A DNA stretch of 30,006 bases from contig JANYDM010000150.1 in NCBI GenBank assembly GCA_025363575.1, positions 1 through 30,006 of the forward strand. The letters are read 5' to 3'. Below are positions 6,843 through 14,411 of this stretch, piece after piece. The notes under the pieces were generated by a model that was not told the origin of the DNA, did not search any database, and saw nothing but the letters and a program-made list of their open reading frames with translations. How positions within the stretch are numbered: the stretch's first letter is position 1; each line of letters opens with the position of its first letter. A program made the position numbers and the translations under genes. The DNA is from Betaproteobacteria bacterium. Lineage in GTDB: Bacteria; Pseudomonadota; Gammaproteobacteria; Burkholderiales; SG8-41.

Positions 6843-8924
6843 ATGCAAGTCGTTCAATCCGGGTTGATATTCTCACTGGTGTGCGCTGTCGGCGCGGTGA
6901 TCTACGGCGTTGTTTCGCGCAATTGGATCCTGTCGCTGCCCAGCGGCAACGACCGCATGCGTGAAATCGCGGCGGCGATCCAGGAAGGCGCGCAGGCCTA
7001 CCTCAAGCGGCAATACACGGCGATTTCCATCGTCGGCGCTGTCTTGTTCCTGGTCGTCGGCTTCACGCCGGCGCTTGGCTGGACGACGGCAATTGCGTTC
7101 TTGATCGGCGCCGTGCTGTCGGGACTCTCCGGCTTCATCGGCATGAACGTGTCGGTGCGCGCGAACGTGCGCACAGCGCAAGCTGCCAGCGTCGGACTCA
7201 ACGATGCCCTTCAGGTCGCGTTTCGCGGTGGCGCCATCACCGGCATGCTGGTGGTCGGCCTGGGTCTCCTGGGTGTGGCCGGGCTGCTCTGGTACCTCAC
7301 CGGCAGTCGCATGGATAGCGAAGTGCCCCTCGCCGATGCCATCAAGCCGCTGATCGGCTTCGGTTTCGGCGGCTCGCTGATCTCGATCTTCGCGCGTCTG
7401 GGCGGCGGCATCTTCACCAAGGGCGCTGACGTCGGCGCCGACCTCGTCGGCAAGGTCGAAGCCGGCATTCCTGAAGATGACCCGCGCAACCCCGCGGTAA
7501 TCGCCGACAACGTCGGCGACAACGTCGGCGACTGCGCCGGCATGGCGGCCGACCTGTTCGAGACTTATGCGGTGACTATCATTGCGACCATGCTGCTGGG
7601 ATCGCTGGTCCTGCAGAATTACGCCGCCAATGCGATCGTCTACCCGCTCGTGCTCGGCGGCTTCTCGATCATTGCCTCCATTATCGGCTGCATGTTCGTC
7701 AAAGCCACACCCGGCGCGAAAATCATGAACGCGCTATACAAAGGTCTCATCGTCGCCGGCGTGCTCGCGCTGATCGCGTTTTACCCGATCACCTCTTACA
7801 TGATGGGCGACATTGGCTCGAAATATCCGGAATTGTCCGTCATGAAGCTGTACGGCGCCGCAGTCGTCGGCCTCGTGTTGACCGGATTGCTGGTGTGGAT
7901 CACCGAATACTACACGGGCACCGAATACGCGCCGGTACGCTACGTCGCACAGGCATCGACCACGGGCCATGCAACTAACATCATCGCCGGCATCGCCGTC
8001 TCGATGAAGTCGACGGCCTATCCGGTGCTGTTCGTATGCGCCGCGATCTGGGCCTCGTTTACGCTGGCCGGCCTGTATGGCATCGCTATTGCCGCCACCT
8101 CCATGCTATCAATGGCCGGCATCATCGTTGCGCTCGATGCTTACGGCCCGATTACCGACAACGCCGGCGGCATCGCGGAAATGGCGAAGATGCCGGAATC
8201 GGTGCGCGCCATCACCGACCCGCTCGACGCGGTCGGCAATACGACCAAAGCGGTAACCAAAGGCTACGCAATCGGCTCGGCGGGACTCGCCGCGCTTGTC
8301 CTGTTCGCCGACTTCACGCACGCGCTCGAAGCCGCGCACAAGTCCGTGGCGTTCAGCCTGTCCGAACCGGCCGTCATCATCGGGCTCTTCATTGGCGGCC
8401 TCATTCCCTTCCTGTTCGCCGCGATGGCAATGGAAGCCGTGGGCCGCGCTGCCAGCTCGGTCGTGGTCGAAGTGCGGCGCCAGTTCAAGGAAATCAAAGG
8501 CATCATGGAGGGCACCGCGAAACCGGATTATTCGAAGGCAGTCGACCTGCTGACGAAGGCTGCCATACAGGAAATGATGATCCCTTCCCTGCTGCCGGTG
8601 CTGACGCCGGTCGTGCTGGCACTGGTCATCCGTTTCGCCATGGGCGCGGATGCTGCACGCATGGCTGTAGGCGGCATGCTGATGGGAACCATCATCACCG
8701 GCCTCTTCGTCGCCATTTCGATGTGCACGGGCGGCGGCGCATGGGACAACGCCAAGAAGTACATCGAAGAAGGCAACCACGGCGGCAAAGGCTCCGATGC
8801 GCACAAAGCGGCGGTGACCGGCGACACGGTTGGCGATCCGTACAAGGACACCGCCGGGCCGGCAGTCAATCCGCTGATCAAGATCATCAACATCGTCGCA
8901 TTGCTGATCGTCCCGCTGCTGTAG
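6843..8924 (+). CDS. hppA: Membrane-bound proton-translocating pyrophosphatase, K+-independent type
   Basis: 693 residues from ATG at 6843, with GGGAGA a few bases upstream as ribosome site. The protein is built of about 16 hydrophobic helices. The substrate-binding block [11 protein letters not shown] is at residues 196-206, followed by [20 protein letters not shown], and near the C-terminus [10 protein letters not shown] and [15 protein letters not shown]. In the segment [10 protein letters not shown] the diagnostic residues are Lys469 and Thr472; K+-dependent enzymes have Ala and Gly there, so this should be a K+-independent proton pump. It hydrolyses PPi and moves protons out of the cytoplasm, or makes PPi when run backward. 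It follows pfp and ends at a strong hairpin terminator. Confidence 0.97.
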   Translation: MQVVQSGLIFSLVCAVGAVIYGVVSRNWILSLPSGNDRMREIAAAIQEGAQAYLKRQYTAISIVGAVLFLVVGFTPALGWTTAIAFLIGAVLSGLSGFIGMNVSVRANVRTAQAASVGLNDALQVAFRGGAITGMLVVGLGLLGVAGLLWYLTGSRMDSEVPLADAIKPLIGFGFGGSLISIFARLGGGIFTKGADVGADLVGKVEAGIPEDDPRNPAVIADNVGDNVGDCAGMAADLFETYAVTIIATMLLGSLVLQNYAANAIVYPLVLGGFSIIASIIGCMFVKATPGAKIMNALYKGLIVAGVLALIAFYPITSYMMGDIGSKYPELSVMKLYGAAVVGLVLTGLLVWITEYYTGTEYAPVRYVAQASTTGHATNIIAGIAVSMKSTAYPVLFVCAAIWASFTLAGLYGIAIAATSMLSMAGIIVALDAYGPITDNAGGIAEMAKMPESVRAITDPLDAVGNTTKAVTKGYAIGSAGLAALVLFADFTHALEAAHKSVAFSLSEPAVIIGLFIGGLIPFLFAAMAMEAVGRAASSVVVEVRRQFKEIKGIMEGTAKPDYSKAVDLLTKAAIQEMMIPSLLPVLTPVVLALVIRFAMGADAARMAVGGMLMGTIITGLFVAISMCTGGGAWDNAKKYIEEGNHGGKGSDAHKAAVTGDTVGDPYKDTAGPAVNPLIKIINIVALLIVPLL

Positions 8925-8943
8925 TCGTTCCGGCTGCAAATTG

Positions 8944-8972
8944 AAAACGGGGGCTGATCGCCCCCGTTTTTA
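8944..8972 (+). terminator. Rho-independent terminator after hppA
   Basis: An 11-bp perfect stem, AAAACGGGGGC (8944-8954) with GCCCCCGTTTT (8960-8970), closes a 5-base loop TGATC and continues into T residues. It begins 19 bases after the hppA stop and should end the pfp-hppA transcript. Confidence 0.9.
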
Positions 8973-9001
8973 ATTGGAAGCCGTCTCAAAGACAGTTTGG
9001 A

Positions 9002-9113
9002 GCCGCCGATAACCGCGGACGAACGCAGATAAGTCAAAGTCTTCCTGTCGCCTCCACGCGGCACTGGATTTTGATCTGCGTGTATTTACGTTTATCTGCT
9101 TTTATCTGCGGCT
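9002..9113. repeat. Imperfect inverted repeat of the GCAGATAA type
   Basis: The left arm (9002-9032) contains CCGATAACCGCGGACGAACG followed by CAGATAA. The right arm (9073-9113) contains GATCTGCGTGTATTTACG and then TTTATCTGC twice at a 10-base step. The outer ends, GCCGATAA and TTATCTGCGGC, are partly complementary. Such TTTATCTGCG-rich elements occur between genes in many bacteria (recollection). Here it fills most of the 282 bases between hppA and the next gene. Confidence 0.55.
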
Positions 9114-9140
9114 GAGAGTGCTATTTGTGTTTCGACGTAA

Positions 9141-9169
9141 GTTCCAGGCTAACCGCCGCACGGTATAAT
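9141..9169 (+). promoter_or_regulatory. Putative promoter of the gamma-carbonic-anhydrase-like gene
   Basis: A perfect TATAAT at 9164-9169 sits in the context CACGGTATAATCGGC. GTTCCA at 9141-9146, exactly 17 bases upstream, matches three of six -35 positions. The gene starts 37 bases after the -10. Confidence 0.55.
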
Positions 9170-9206
9170 CGGCGGCGCCTGCCTCCCTCCAACTTCGAAC
9201 TCCGTC

Positions 9207-9728
9207 ATGAAATATTCGATCGCCGACCGCAAAATCGTCACCAAAGGCGATTACTGGATTGCACCCAACGCCACCGTGATCGGATCCGTGGTGCTCGAAA
9301 ACGACGCCAGCATCTGGTTCAACGTTGTCGTGCGTGCCGACAACGATTTGATTACCATCGGCGAGAATTCGCAGGTGCAGGACGGTTGCGTACTGCACGC
9401 CGACCCGGGGTTTCCGCTCACGCTCGGCAAGAACGTCAGCATCGGGCATATGGCAATGCTGCACGGGTGCACGGTTGGCGACGGCAGCCTGATCGGCATC
9501 AAAAGCGTCATCCTCAACGGCGCGGTCATCGGCAAGAACTGCCTGATCGGCGCCAACTCGTTGATCGCGGAAGGCAAGACGATACCCGACGGCTCCATGG
9601 TGCTCGGATCGCCCGGCCGCGTCGTGCGCCAGTTGTCGCAAGAGGAAATCAAGCGCATCAACGAGACTGCCGATCACTACTCGGCCCGGTTCAAGGTTTA
9701 CCGCGAAAGCTTCAAAGCCGAACCGTGA
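9207..9728 (+). CDS. Gamma-carbonic anhydrase-like hexapeptide-repeat protein (YrdA/PaaY family)
   Basis: 173 residues from ATG at 9207. Most of the chain (about 15-135) is left-handed beta-helix hexapeptide repeat, for example IAPNATVIGSVVLENDASI and VIGKNCLIGANSLI, and a C-terminal helix (REL-type QLSQEEIKRINETADHY) follows. The three metal-binding histidines are present with family spacing: His64 (VLHAD), His81 and His86 (IGHMAMLHGC). Members bind zinc or iron as trimers; some hydrate CO2, others act on thioesters or have no measured activity, so the reaction here is uncertain. It is monocistronic or runs into the small gene at 9794. Confidence 0.9.
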   Translation: MKYSIADRKIVTKGDYWIAPNATVIGSVVLENDASIWFNVVVRADNDLITIGENSQVQDGCVLHADPGFPLTLGKNVSIGHMAMLHGCTVGDGSLIGIKSVILNGAVIGKNCLIGANSLIAEGKTIPDGSMVLGSPGRVVRQLSQEEIKRINETADHYSARFKVYRESFKAEP

Positions 9729-9761
9729 TGCGCGCAACAGCGCATGCGTCGCCGGCCGTGG

Positions 9762-9785
9762 GATAATCAGTTCACCCAAGTGAAC
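9762..9785 (+). promoter_or_regulatory. -10 element followed by a palindrome, before the small gene at 9794
   Basis: GATAAT at 9762-9767 (context GTGGGATAATCAG) looks like a -10 element. Directly after it GTTCAC (9770-9775) and GTGAAC (9780-9785) form a perfect 6-bp inverted repeat across CCAA, covering the expected transcription start. This could be an operator or a 5' hairpin. No protein is identified that would bind it. Confidence 0.35.
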
Positions 9786-9793
9786 GGCGTCCT

Positions 9794-10030
9794 GTGATCA
9801 AATTCGGTTTCAAGATCAAAACGCGCGGCGGCATGGTGGTCGATAATCTGCAGGTGTCGGCGCGCGACCGCGCCGAGGCCGAGCAGAAGATCGGACAGAT
9901 TTACCAGCGCTGCGAAATCCTGGATTGCCTGGAAGTGCGCCAGGTCGTCAAGGAAGAAGGCTTCGATCTGGAAAGCGCGATCAACCTGATCGGCAAAGAG
10001 GGTGAGCGCGAGCCGCCCAAAACTTCTTAA
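9794..10030 (+). CDS. Small conserved-looking protein of unknown function
   Basis: 78 residues from a GTG start at 9794. I do not recognise a named family. The sequence starts MIKFGFKIKTRGGMVVDNL, then shows a helix-rich stretch QVSARDRAEAEQKIGQIYQR and a Cys pair (RCEILDC), and ends in a charged, probably disordered tail. Basic N-terminus, acidic middle and codon use like the neighbours support a real gene. There is no signal peptide or membrane segment. No good Shine-Dalgarno sequence precedes the GTG. Its last 4 bases overlap the end of the convergent parA-like gene. Confidence 0.7.
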   Translation: MIKFGFKIKTRGGMVVDNLQVSARDRAEAEQKIGQIYQRCEILDCLEVRQVVKEEGFDLESAINLIGKEGEREPPKTS

Positions 10031-10791
10031 GTCAGAAAGCCAGCGGCTTCGAGCTCGTCGAGCAGCGCCGTGTAGTCGGCGGCGCCGCGACTTTCCGGCG
10101 CGTGCTTGAACACATCGCAGCTCTGCGCCGGGCTTTCGGCGAGGCTCACGTTTTCGGTAATGCGCGTCTCGCACATCTCGGCGCCAAAATGCTCGCGCAG
10201 TTTGCGGTCGATGTCCCATGACATCTTGCGCCGCGAATCGAAGCGCGTGATCACAAAACGTTTCATCGGCGGCTTCTTCAGCACGCGCTCGAGCGCGCGC
10301 AGGGTCTTGTCGACCTGCAATGCGCCGTTGATCGCGAGGTAATCGGCGGAAATCGGAATCAGCACGCGGTCGCACGCGAAAATGCCGTTCAACGACAGCA
10401 CGCCCAGCATCGGGCACGCATCCATCAGGATGGGCCGCTCGGTATTCAGGTTTTCCTTGACGATGCCCGCATGCAGCCGGTACAGCGCCTGCGGCCCTTT
10501 GCCAAACTGGGTATCGACTTTGGAGAGGTCGAGATGCGAGGGAATTATCGGGCAGCCCGCATTGCCTGCGCGCACCAGTTGCGCGAGCGGCTTGGTGTCC
10601 TGGTAAAACGCATACAGGCTGTCGCGGCCGTCGCTGGCGGTGACGCCGCTGATCGCCGACAGGTGCGCCTGCGGATCGAGATCGATGACGAGGGGCGTGC
10701 GTCCGCGGCGCGCCAGCAGCGCGGCCAGGTTCAGAGTGGTCGTCGTCTTGCCGACGCCGCCTTTCTGATTGAACACAACGATTTTCGCCAT
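10027..10791 (-). CDS. ParA/Soj-family P-loop ATPase, orphan
   Basis: 254 residues from ATG at 10791, with a strong GGAGGGAG ribosome site on the minus strand. The deviant Walker A KGGVGKTTTTLN is at residues 10-21 and DLDPQAHLS (the A' motif) follows at about 37-45; SADYLAINGALQVDKTL is a further family block. ParA proteins bind DNA non-specifically as ATP dimers and position DNA or protein cargo. No parB, parS-like site or replication gene is nearby, and the protein lacks the N-terminal helix-turn-helix of plasmid ParA, so it is a stand-alone member with an unknown cargo. It converges with the small gene ending at 10030. Confidence 0.88.
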   Translation of the reverse strand: MAKIVVFNQKGGVGKTTTTLNLAALLARRGRTPLVIDLDPQAHLSAISGVTASDGRDSLYAFYQDTKPLAQLVRAGNAGCPIIPSHLDLSKVDTQFGKGPQALYRLHAGIVKENLNTERPILMDACPMLGVLSLNGIFACDRVLIPISADYLAINGALQVDKTLRALERVLKKPPMKRFVITRFDSRRKMSWDIDRKLREHFGAEMCETRITENVSLAESPAQSCDVFKHAPESRGAADYTALLDELEAAGFLT

Positions 10792-10893
10792 GGCTCCCTC
10801 CGCGCTGCCCTACCTTTGAACAGGTGCGGCAACAATGATCGAACGGGAGGTAGATAATCACTCAAAAACAATACCTTGGCAATGCGATTCCGA

Positions 10894-10911
10894 GTTATGT
10901 CTGAACATGAC
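10894..10911. promoter_or_regulatory. Operator-like near-palindrome upstream of parA-like gene
   Basis: GTTATGTCTGAACATGAC is an inverted repeat with 6 of 7 matching positions in each arm around CTGA. It lies in an AT-rich stretch (about 10855-10940) about 100 bases upstream of the parA-like start, where its promoter should be. The bases 10940-11052 have no recognisable feature except a loose 8-bp inverted repeat (CGATCAGG / CCTGATCG). Function is not known. Confidence 0.25.
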
Positions 10912-11052
10912 TAATAAAACACTTAAAAACAGTAGGTTATAGAGGGCCGCGCACGCGGTTCATGGGATGGAAACGATCAGCCGGCAGCCCGGGGCGGCGA
11001 CGGACCGATCAGGGTAAGTCCACACGGGTGACCGGACCGCCTGATCGCGCCG

Positions 11053-12051
11053 CTATTTCGCGTAGCCCAGTTCGCCGAGCATGGCCTTGTACTCGCCGTA
11101 CTCCTGGTCGAGCCGCTTGCGCGTGCCTCTGCTGTCCGCGTAACTACTCTCCCAGAAATTTTCCTCGAGCTCTTTTTTCCAGGCGTCGGTTTTCACGAGT
11201 CGGGCGAACGCGCGGTCCCAGAACGCGATCTGCTCGGCGGTCATGCCCTTGGGCCCCAGAATGCCGCGCCAACTCCCGGATTCGGCATTTACGCCCTGCT
11301 CTTTCCACGTCGGCACATTCGCGAAGAGGCCGTGCAGGCGCTTGCCCGCCGAAATGGCCAGCACGCGCAACTGGCCGGCTTTAACGTATTCCGCGACATT
11401 GTCGGGCGCGGTGTTGATCGCATCGACATGACCGCCCAGCAGCGCGGTTGCCGAAGCCGCCCCGCCCGCGAAGACCACCGTCTTCAGGCGCTTGATATCG
11501 ACGCCGCCCGCGCGCATGCACACCATTAGAGTCGAGTGATTTGCCCCGCCGACGCTGGTCGAAATGCCGATGCTCAGCGCATCCGGCGTTTTGCGCAGCC
11601 GGTCAGCGAATTCACGGCCGCTTTTTAGGGGGGAATCGGCCCTGACGACCACGCCCAGGTATTCATCGAACAGCATGGCGAGCGAAGTGAAGTCGCTGTA
11701 GTTGTAGGCGATCAGCCCCATGATGTGATTGCTGATCGAGCCGGTGGTCGCGATGACGAGGTAATGACCATCGCCCGGATGCTGGTTGACGTAGTTGAGT
11801 CCTATCGTGCCGCTGCCGCCCGGCCGGTTGACGACGGTCACCGGCACATCAACCAGCTTTTGCTCCTGCAAGATGCGCTGCACGACGCGCGCCGTGCGGT
11901 CGGTGCTGCCGCCTGCGCCCGACGGCGCGACGATTTCTATGCCGCGCTCGGGCTTCCAGTCGGCGCCCGCGCAAGGCAGCGCGCCCAATGTCAGCGCCGC
12001 GGCAAAAGCTGTCCGTGCCGCCCGCCGCGCCATGCTGTCCGAAATTTCCAT
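11053..12051 (-). CDS. Bug/TctC-family periplasmic solute-binding protein
   Basis: 332 residues from ATG at 12051 with GGAG five bases upstream on the minus strand. A signal peptide is visible: RRAAR, a hydrophobic core (AFAAALTLGALP) and a likely cut after CAGA. The mature part has the family blocks IEIVAPSGAGGSTDRTARVV, VNRPGGSGTIGLNYV, the ligand-loop region around STSVGGANHSTL, and LGGHVDAINTAPDNVAEYV. Bug proteins bind carboxylates for tripartite tricarboxylate transporters, but many have no permease genes nearby, as here. It diverges from an aconitase-like pair (114-base gap), so a shared carboxylate substrate is a reasonable inference. Confidence 0.93.
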   Translation of the reverse strand: MEISDSMARRAARTAFAAALTLGALPCAGADWKPERGIEIVAPSGAGGSTDRTARVVQRILQEQKLVDVPVTVVNRPGGSGTIGLNYVNQHPGDGHYLVIATTGSISNHIMGLIAYNYSDFTSLAMLFDEYLGVVVRADSPLKSGREFADRLRKTPDALSIGISTSVGGANHSTLMVCMRAGGVDIKRLKTVVFAGGAASATALLGGHVDAINTAPDNVAEYVKAGQLRVLAISAGKRLHGLFANVPTWKEQGVNAESGSWRGILGPKGMTAEQIAFWDRAFARLVKTDAWKKELEENFWESSYADSRGTRKRLDQEYGEYKAMLGELGYAK

Positions 12052-12165
12052 CGCATCTCCGCAAAAAAATGTCTCGCCTCGAATATAGCATTTGCGCGCG
12101 GCCGCGCCTTGACATGCCGCCGCGCGCTTGGGGATACTCGGGCGTCATTTTGCAGGGAGTATGGC

Positions 12166-13461
12166 GTGGGCATGACCGCAGTCGAAAAGATCCTTGCGCG
12201 CGCAGGCGGCCGCAGCAGCGTGCAGCCGGGCGAAGTTATCGACGTCGTGCCCGATTTCATGATGATCCACGACGGCGCGGTCATCGGCGCAAAACGCGAG
12301 CTCGATGCGCTGGGCATCACGCGTATCGCGGCGCCCGACAAAGTGGTCATGGTGACGGATCACGAAGTGATTTACACCAGCGAGCTCGGAGCCCGCCGCG
12401 GCGCCTTCAACCGCCGCGCGGCGCGCGAGTGGGGCGTGTCGCAGTTTTACGATGCCGGCCGCGGCGGCCACGGGCATATTTTCCCGATGGAACAGGGCAT
12501 GGTCGTCCCGGGCACGCTGTACTTCGACAACGACCGCCACTGCACCAACGCCGGCGGCATCGGCGCCGCGGCATTTCGCATGGGCACCGAAATCAGCCGC
12601 GTGCTCGCCACCGGCAGCAACTGGGTCATGGTCCCCAAAACGATCAAGTTGGCGATCAAGGGCCGGCTGCAGGCCGGCGTCTACGGGCGCGACCTCGGTT
12701 TTCATATTGCCCGGCTGCTGAGTCTCGACGGCGCACAAGGCGGCTTCGGCGTCGACATCGATTACCGCGTGCTGGAATTTTCCGGCGAGCTCGACCAACT
12801 CGATCTCACTGCGCGGGTGGCCTTGTGCAGCTCGCCCACGGAAATGCGTGCGATCGGCGTCTTCTTTCCGCCCTCGCCCGCCATCATTGCCTATGCAAAA
12901 ACCCGCGCCAAAACGCCGTTCGCGCCGGTATTCAGCGACGCAGATGCAGTGTACGAAACATCCTTCGAGCTCGACGTCGGCGCGCTCGAACCGCAAGTCG
13001 TGCTGCCCGGCGGGCTGGAGAATGCGCAGGACATCTCACACGCAGCCGGCACGCGCGTCGATCATGCGTTTATCGGCTCGTGCGGATCGGGCATGTGGGA
13101 TGATCTCGTCGTCGCCGCGCGCTACCTGCGGGGCCGCCGTGTCGCGCCGCACGTGCGGCTGCTGATCGTGCCCGGCTCCGAGCAATCGACGCGGCGCATG
13201 CATGCCGAAGGCCTGATGAGTGTGTTTCTCGACGCCGGCGCGCTGGTGCTGCCCGCCGGTTGTGGCCCGTGCGCCAGCGGCAGAACCGGTCTGCTACACT
13301 CCGGCGAAATATCGATTTCGACCGCGACCGGCAATGCGGCCGGGCGCATGGGCGCGAAAGACGCCGCGCTTTATCTGGGCAGTCCGGCGACAGTGGCGGC
13401 TTCCGCCGTGAGCGGCTGCATCACCGATCCGCGCACCCTGAATGCGCCAATGCTGCACTGA
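12166..13461 (+). CDS. Aconitase/LeuC-family large subunit, divergent active site
   Basis: 431 residues from GTG at 12166, favoured because AGGGAG (12154-12159) is 6 bases upstream; ATG at 12172 is in frame but further away. The iron-sulfur ligands are kept: Cys306 (IGSCGSG), Cys366 and Cys369 (GCGPC), with the same spacings (60 and 3) as LeuC. GRMGAKDAALYLGSPATVAAS and VTDHEVIY also fit the family. Key blocks differ: the usual CGDSHT is DNDRHC (His125), the Asn-Arg of STSNRNF is missing (STATGN), and IGSCTN is IGSCGS. The enzyme should be a hydro-lyase on a hydroxy-carboxylate, but not necessarily isopropylmalate, citrate or homocitrate. The small subunit follows after 18 bases. Confidence 0.88.
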   Translation: MGMTAVEKILARAGGRSSVQPGEVIDVVPDFMMIHDGAVIGAKRELDALGITRIAAPDKVVMVTDHEVIYTSELGARRGAFNRRAAREWGVSQFYDAGRGGHGHIFPMEQGMVVPGTLYFDNDRHCTNAGGIGAAAFRMGTEISRVLATGSNWVMVPKTIKLAIKGRLQAGVYGRDLGFHIARLLSLDGAQGGFGVDIDYRVLEFSGELDQLDLTARVALCSSPTEMRAIGVFFPPSPAIIAYAKTRAKTPFAPVFSDADAVYETSFELDVGALEPQVVLPGGLENAQDISHAAGTRVDHAFIGSCGSGMWDDLVVAARYLRGRRVAPHVRLLIVPGSEQSTRRMHAEGLMSVFLDAGALVLPAGCGPCASGRTGLLHSGEISISTATGNAAGRMGAKDAALYLGSPATVAASAVSGCITDPRTLNAPMLH

Positions 13462-13479
13462 GCGGAGTAAACGAACGAA

Positions 13480-14019
13480 ATGTCCGAATTCAACTGGCTG
13501 CTCAAAGGCCGCTGCTACAAGCTGGGGCACGACGTGCCGCATCCCGGCGGCGTGATCCCGAACCGCCTGATCGTCGCGCGCGAAATGGATCCGCAGAAGA
13601 TCATCCCGCATTTGTTCGAGGAAACCGATCCGGGCTTTCACACGCGCGCCCGGCCCGGCGACATCATCGTGACCGGCCGCAATTTCGGCATGGGACCGAA
13701 AGCCAACGGCTACATCGCCATGCAAGCGCTCGGCCTGGGCCTCGTTTGCGAATCGATGCCTTTTCTGGCTTACCGTGCGGCAATCGGCTGCGGCGTGCGC
13801 GTGCTGACCGACTGCGTCAACGTCCTCGAGATGTGCGAAACGGGCGACGAGCTCGAAGTCGACTTCCAGAACGGTTTCTTCGTGAACCACACGCGCGGCA
13901 TTACGCGCGAGTACCCGCCGCTGCCCGATGCGCTGCGCGAAATTGTCGAAGTCGGCGGCAACACCGGCTGGCTCCGGCAGTGGTGGGCCAAACGCTCCGC
14001 GCAGGCCGCCGCGCAATGA
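13480..14019 (+). CDS. Aconitase/LeuD-family small (swivel) subunit lacking the catalytic Ser-Arg motif
   Basis: 179 residues from ATG at 13480. The swivel-domain fold is recognisable from GRCYKLGHDVPHPGGVIPNR, RPGDIIVTGRNFGMGPKANG, a repeated hydrophobic strand pattern, and GDELEVDFQNG. In LeuD and aconitase the loop reads GCGSSREHA, whose Ser is the catalytic base and whose Arg binds substrate carboxylate; here it reads GMGPKANGY, so both are absent. The specificity loop (HDVPHPGG) also differs from the DTD found in LeuD. It pairs with the large subunit just upstream. Its stop overlaps the ATG of the next gene (ATGA at 14016-14019), so translation of the two is coupled. Confidence 0.87.
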   Translation: MSEFNWLLKGRCYKLGHDVPHPGGVIPNRLIVAREMDPQKIIPHLFEETDPGFHTRARPGDIIVTGRNFGMGPKANGYIAMQALGLGLVCESMPFLAYRAAIGCGVRVLTDCVNVLEMCETGDELEVDFQNGFFVNHTRGITREYPPLPDALREIVEVGGNTGWLRQWWAKRSAQAAAQ

Positions 14020-14405
14020 AGGGCAAGCGCTCCAGTCAGGTGCAACTGGTGGCGCTCGGCACGGTGCTCATAGGCGCGTGCTCCGATCAGAACATTCCGA
14101 AGGATCGCTATGTTTACAAAGCGCGGCCGGAATGCGTGCAGGATTGGGGCGAAACCAATTGCCAGAGCTCGTCCGCCTCTGTAAACGGCGGCGGAGGCAT
14201 GGGGCCCGGCGGCTATTTCTTTGGTCCGCGCTTTAATCAGATCGTCGAAACGCCGTCGGGCAAGCACGTGTGGTCCGGCAATGCCGACCGCCCCGCGGTA
14301 CATCCGCTGACCGGCGACTACATGGGCAGCAAGTCGGTGAATATTTCCGCGCCGCGCGGCGGGTTCGGCAGCTCCGCGCACTCGTTCGGCTCCATCGGCA
14401 GCTAA
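14016..14405 (+). CDS. YgiB/YjfM-like (DUF1190) lipoprotein
   Basis: 129 residues from ATG at 14016, overlapping the previous stop by 4 bases. A basic N-terminus and hydrophobic stretch end in LIGAC, an acceptable lipobox, so it is probably a lipoprotein with lipidated Cys22. The mature part has ARPECVQDWGETNCQ, a Gly-rich turn, GYFFGPRFNQI, the stretch VNISAPRGGFGSSAHSF, and a Gly/Ser tail, all like YgiB/YjfM of E. coli though shorter. The function is unknown. The next two genes correspond to yjfC and yjfL, giving the conserved DUF1190 / ATP-grasp / DUF350 trio. Confidence 0.85.
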   Translation: MKGKRSSQVQLVALGTVLIGACSDQNIPKDRYVYKARPECVQDWGETNCQSSSASVNGGGGMGPGGYFFGPRFNQIVETPSGKHVWSGNADRPAVHPLTGDYMGSKSVNISAPRGGFGSSAHSFGSIGS

Positions 14406-14411
14406 CGACCG

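Noticed and set aside
10792..11052. Search for parS sites near the ParA-like gene
   Set aside because: No match to the TGTTTCACGTGAAACA type palindrome; only an unrelated GTTATGT...ACATGAC near-palindrome is present.
11725..12165. Upstream extension of the aconitase-like large subunit frame
   Set aside because: It runs antisense through the Bug gene and lacks family similarity; the ribosome site places the start at 12166.
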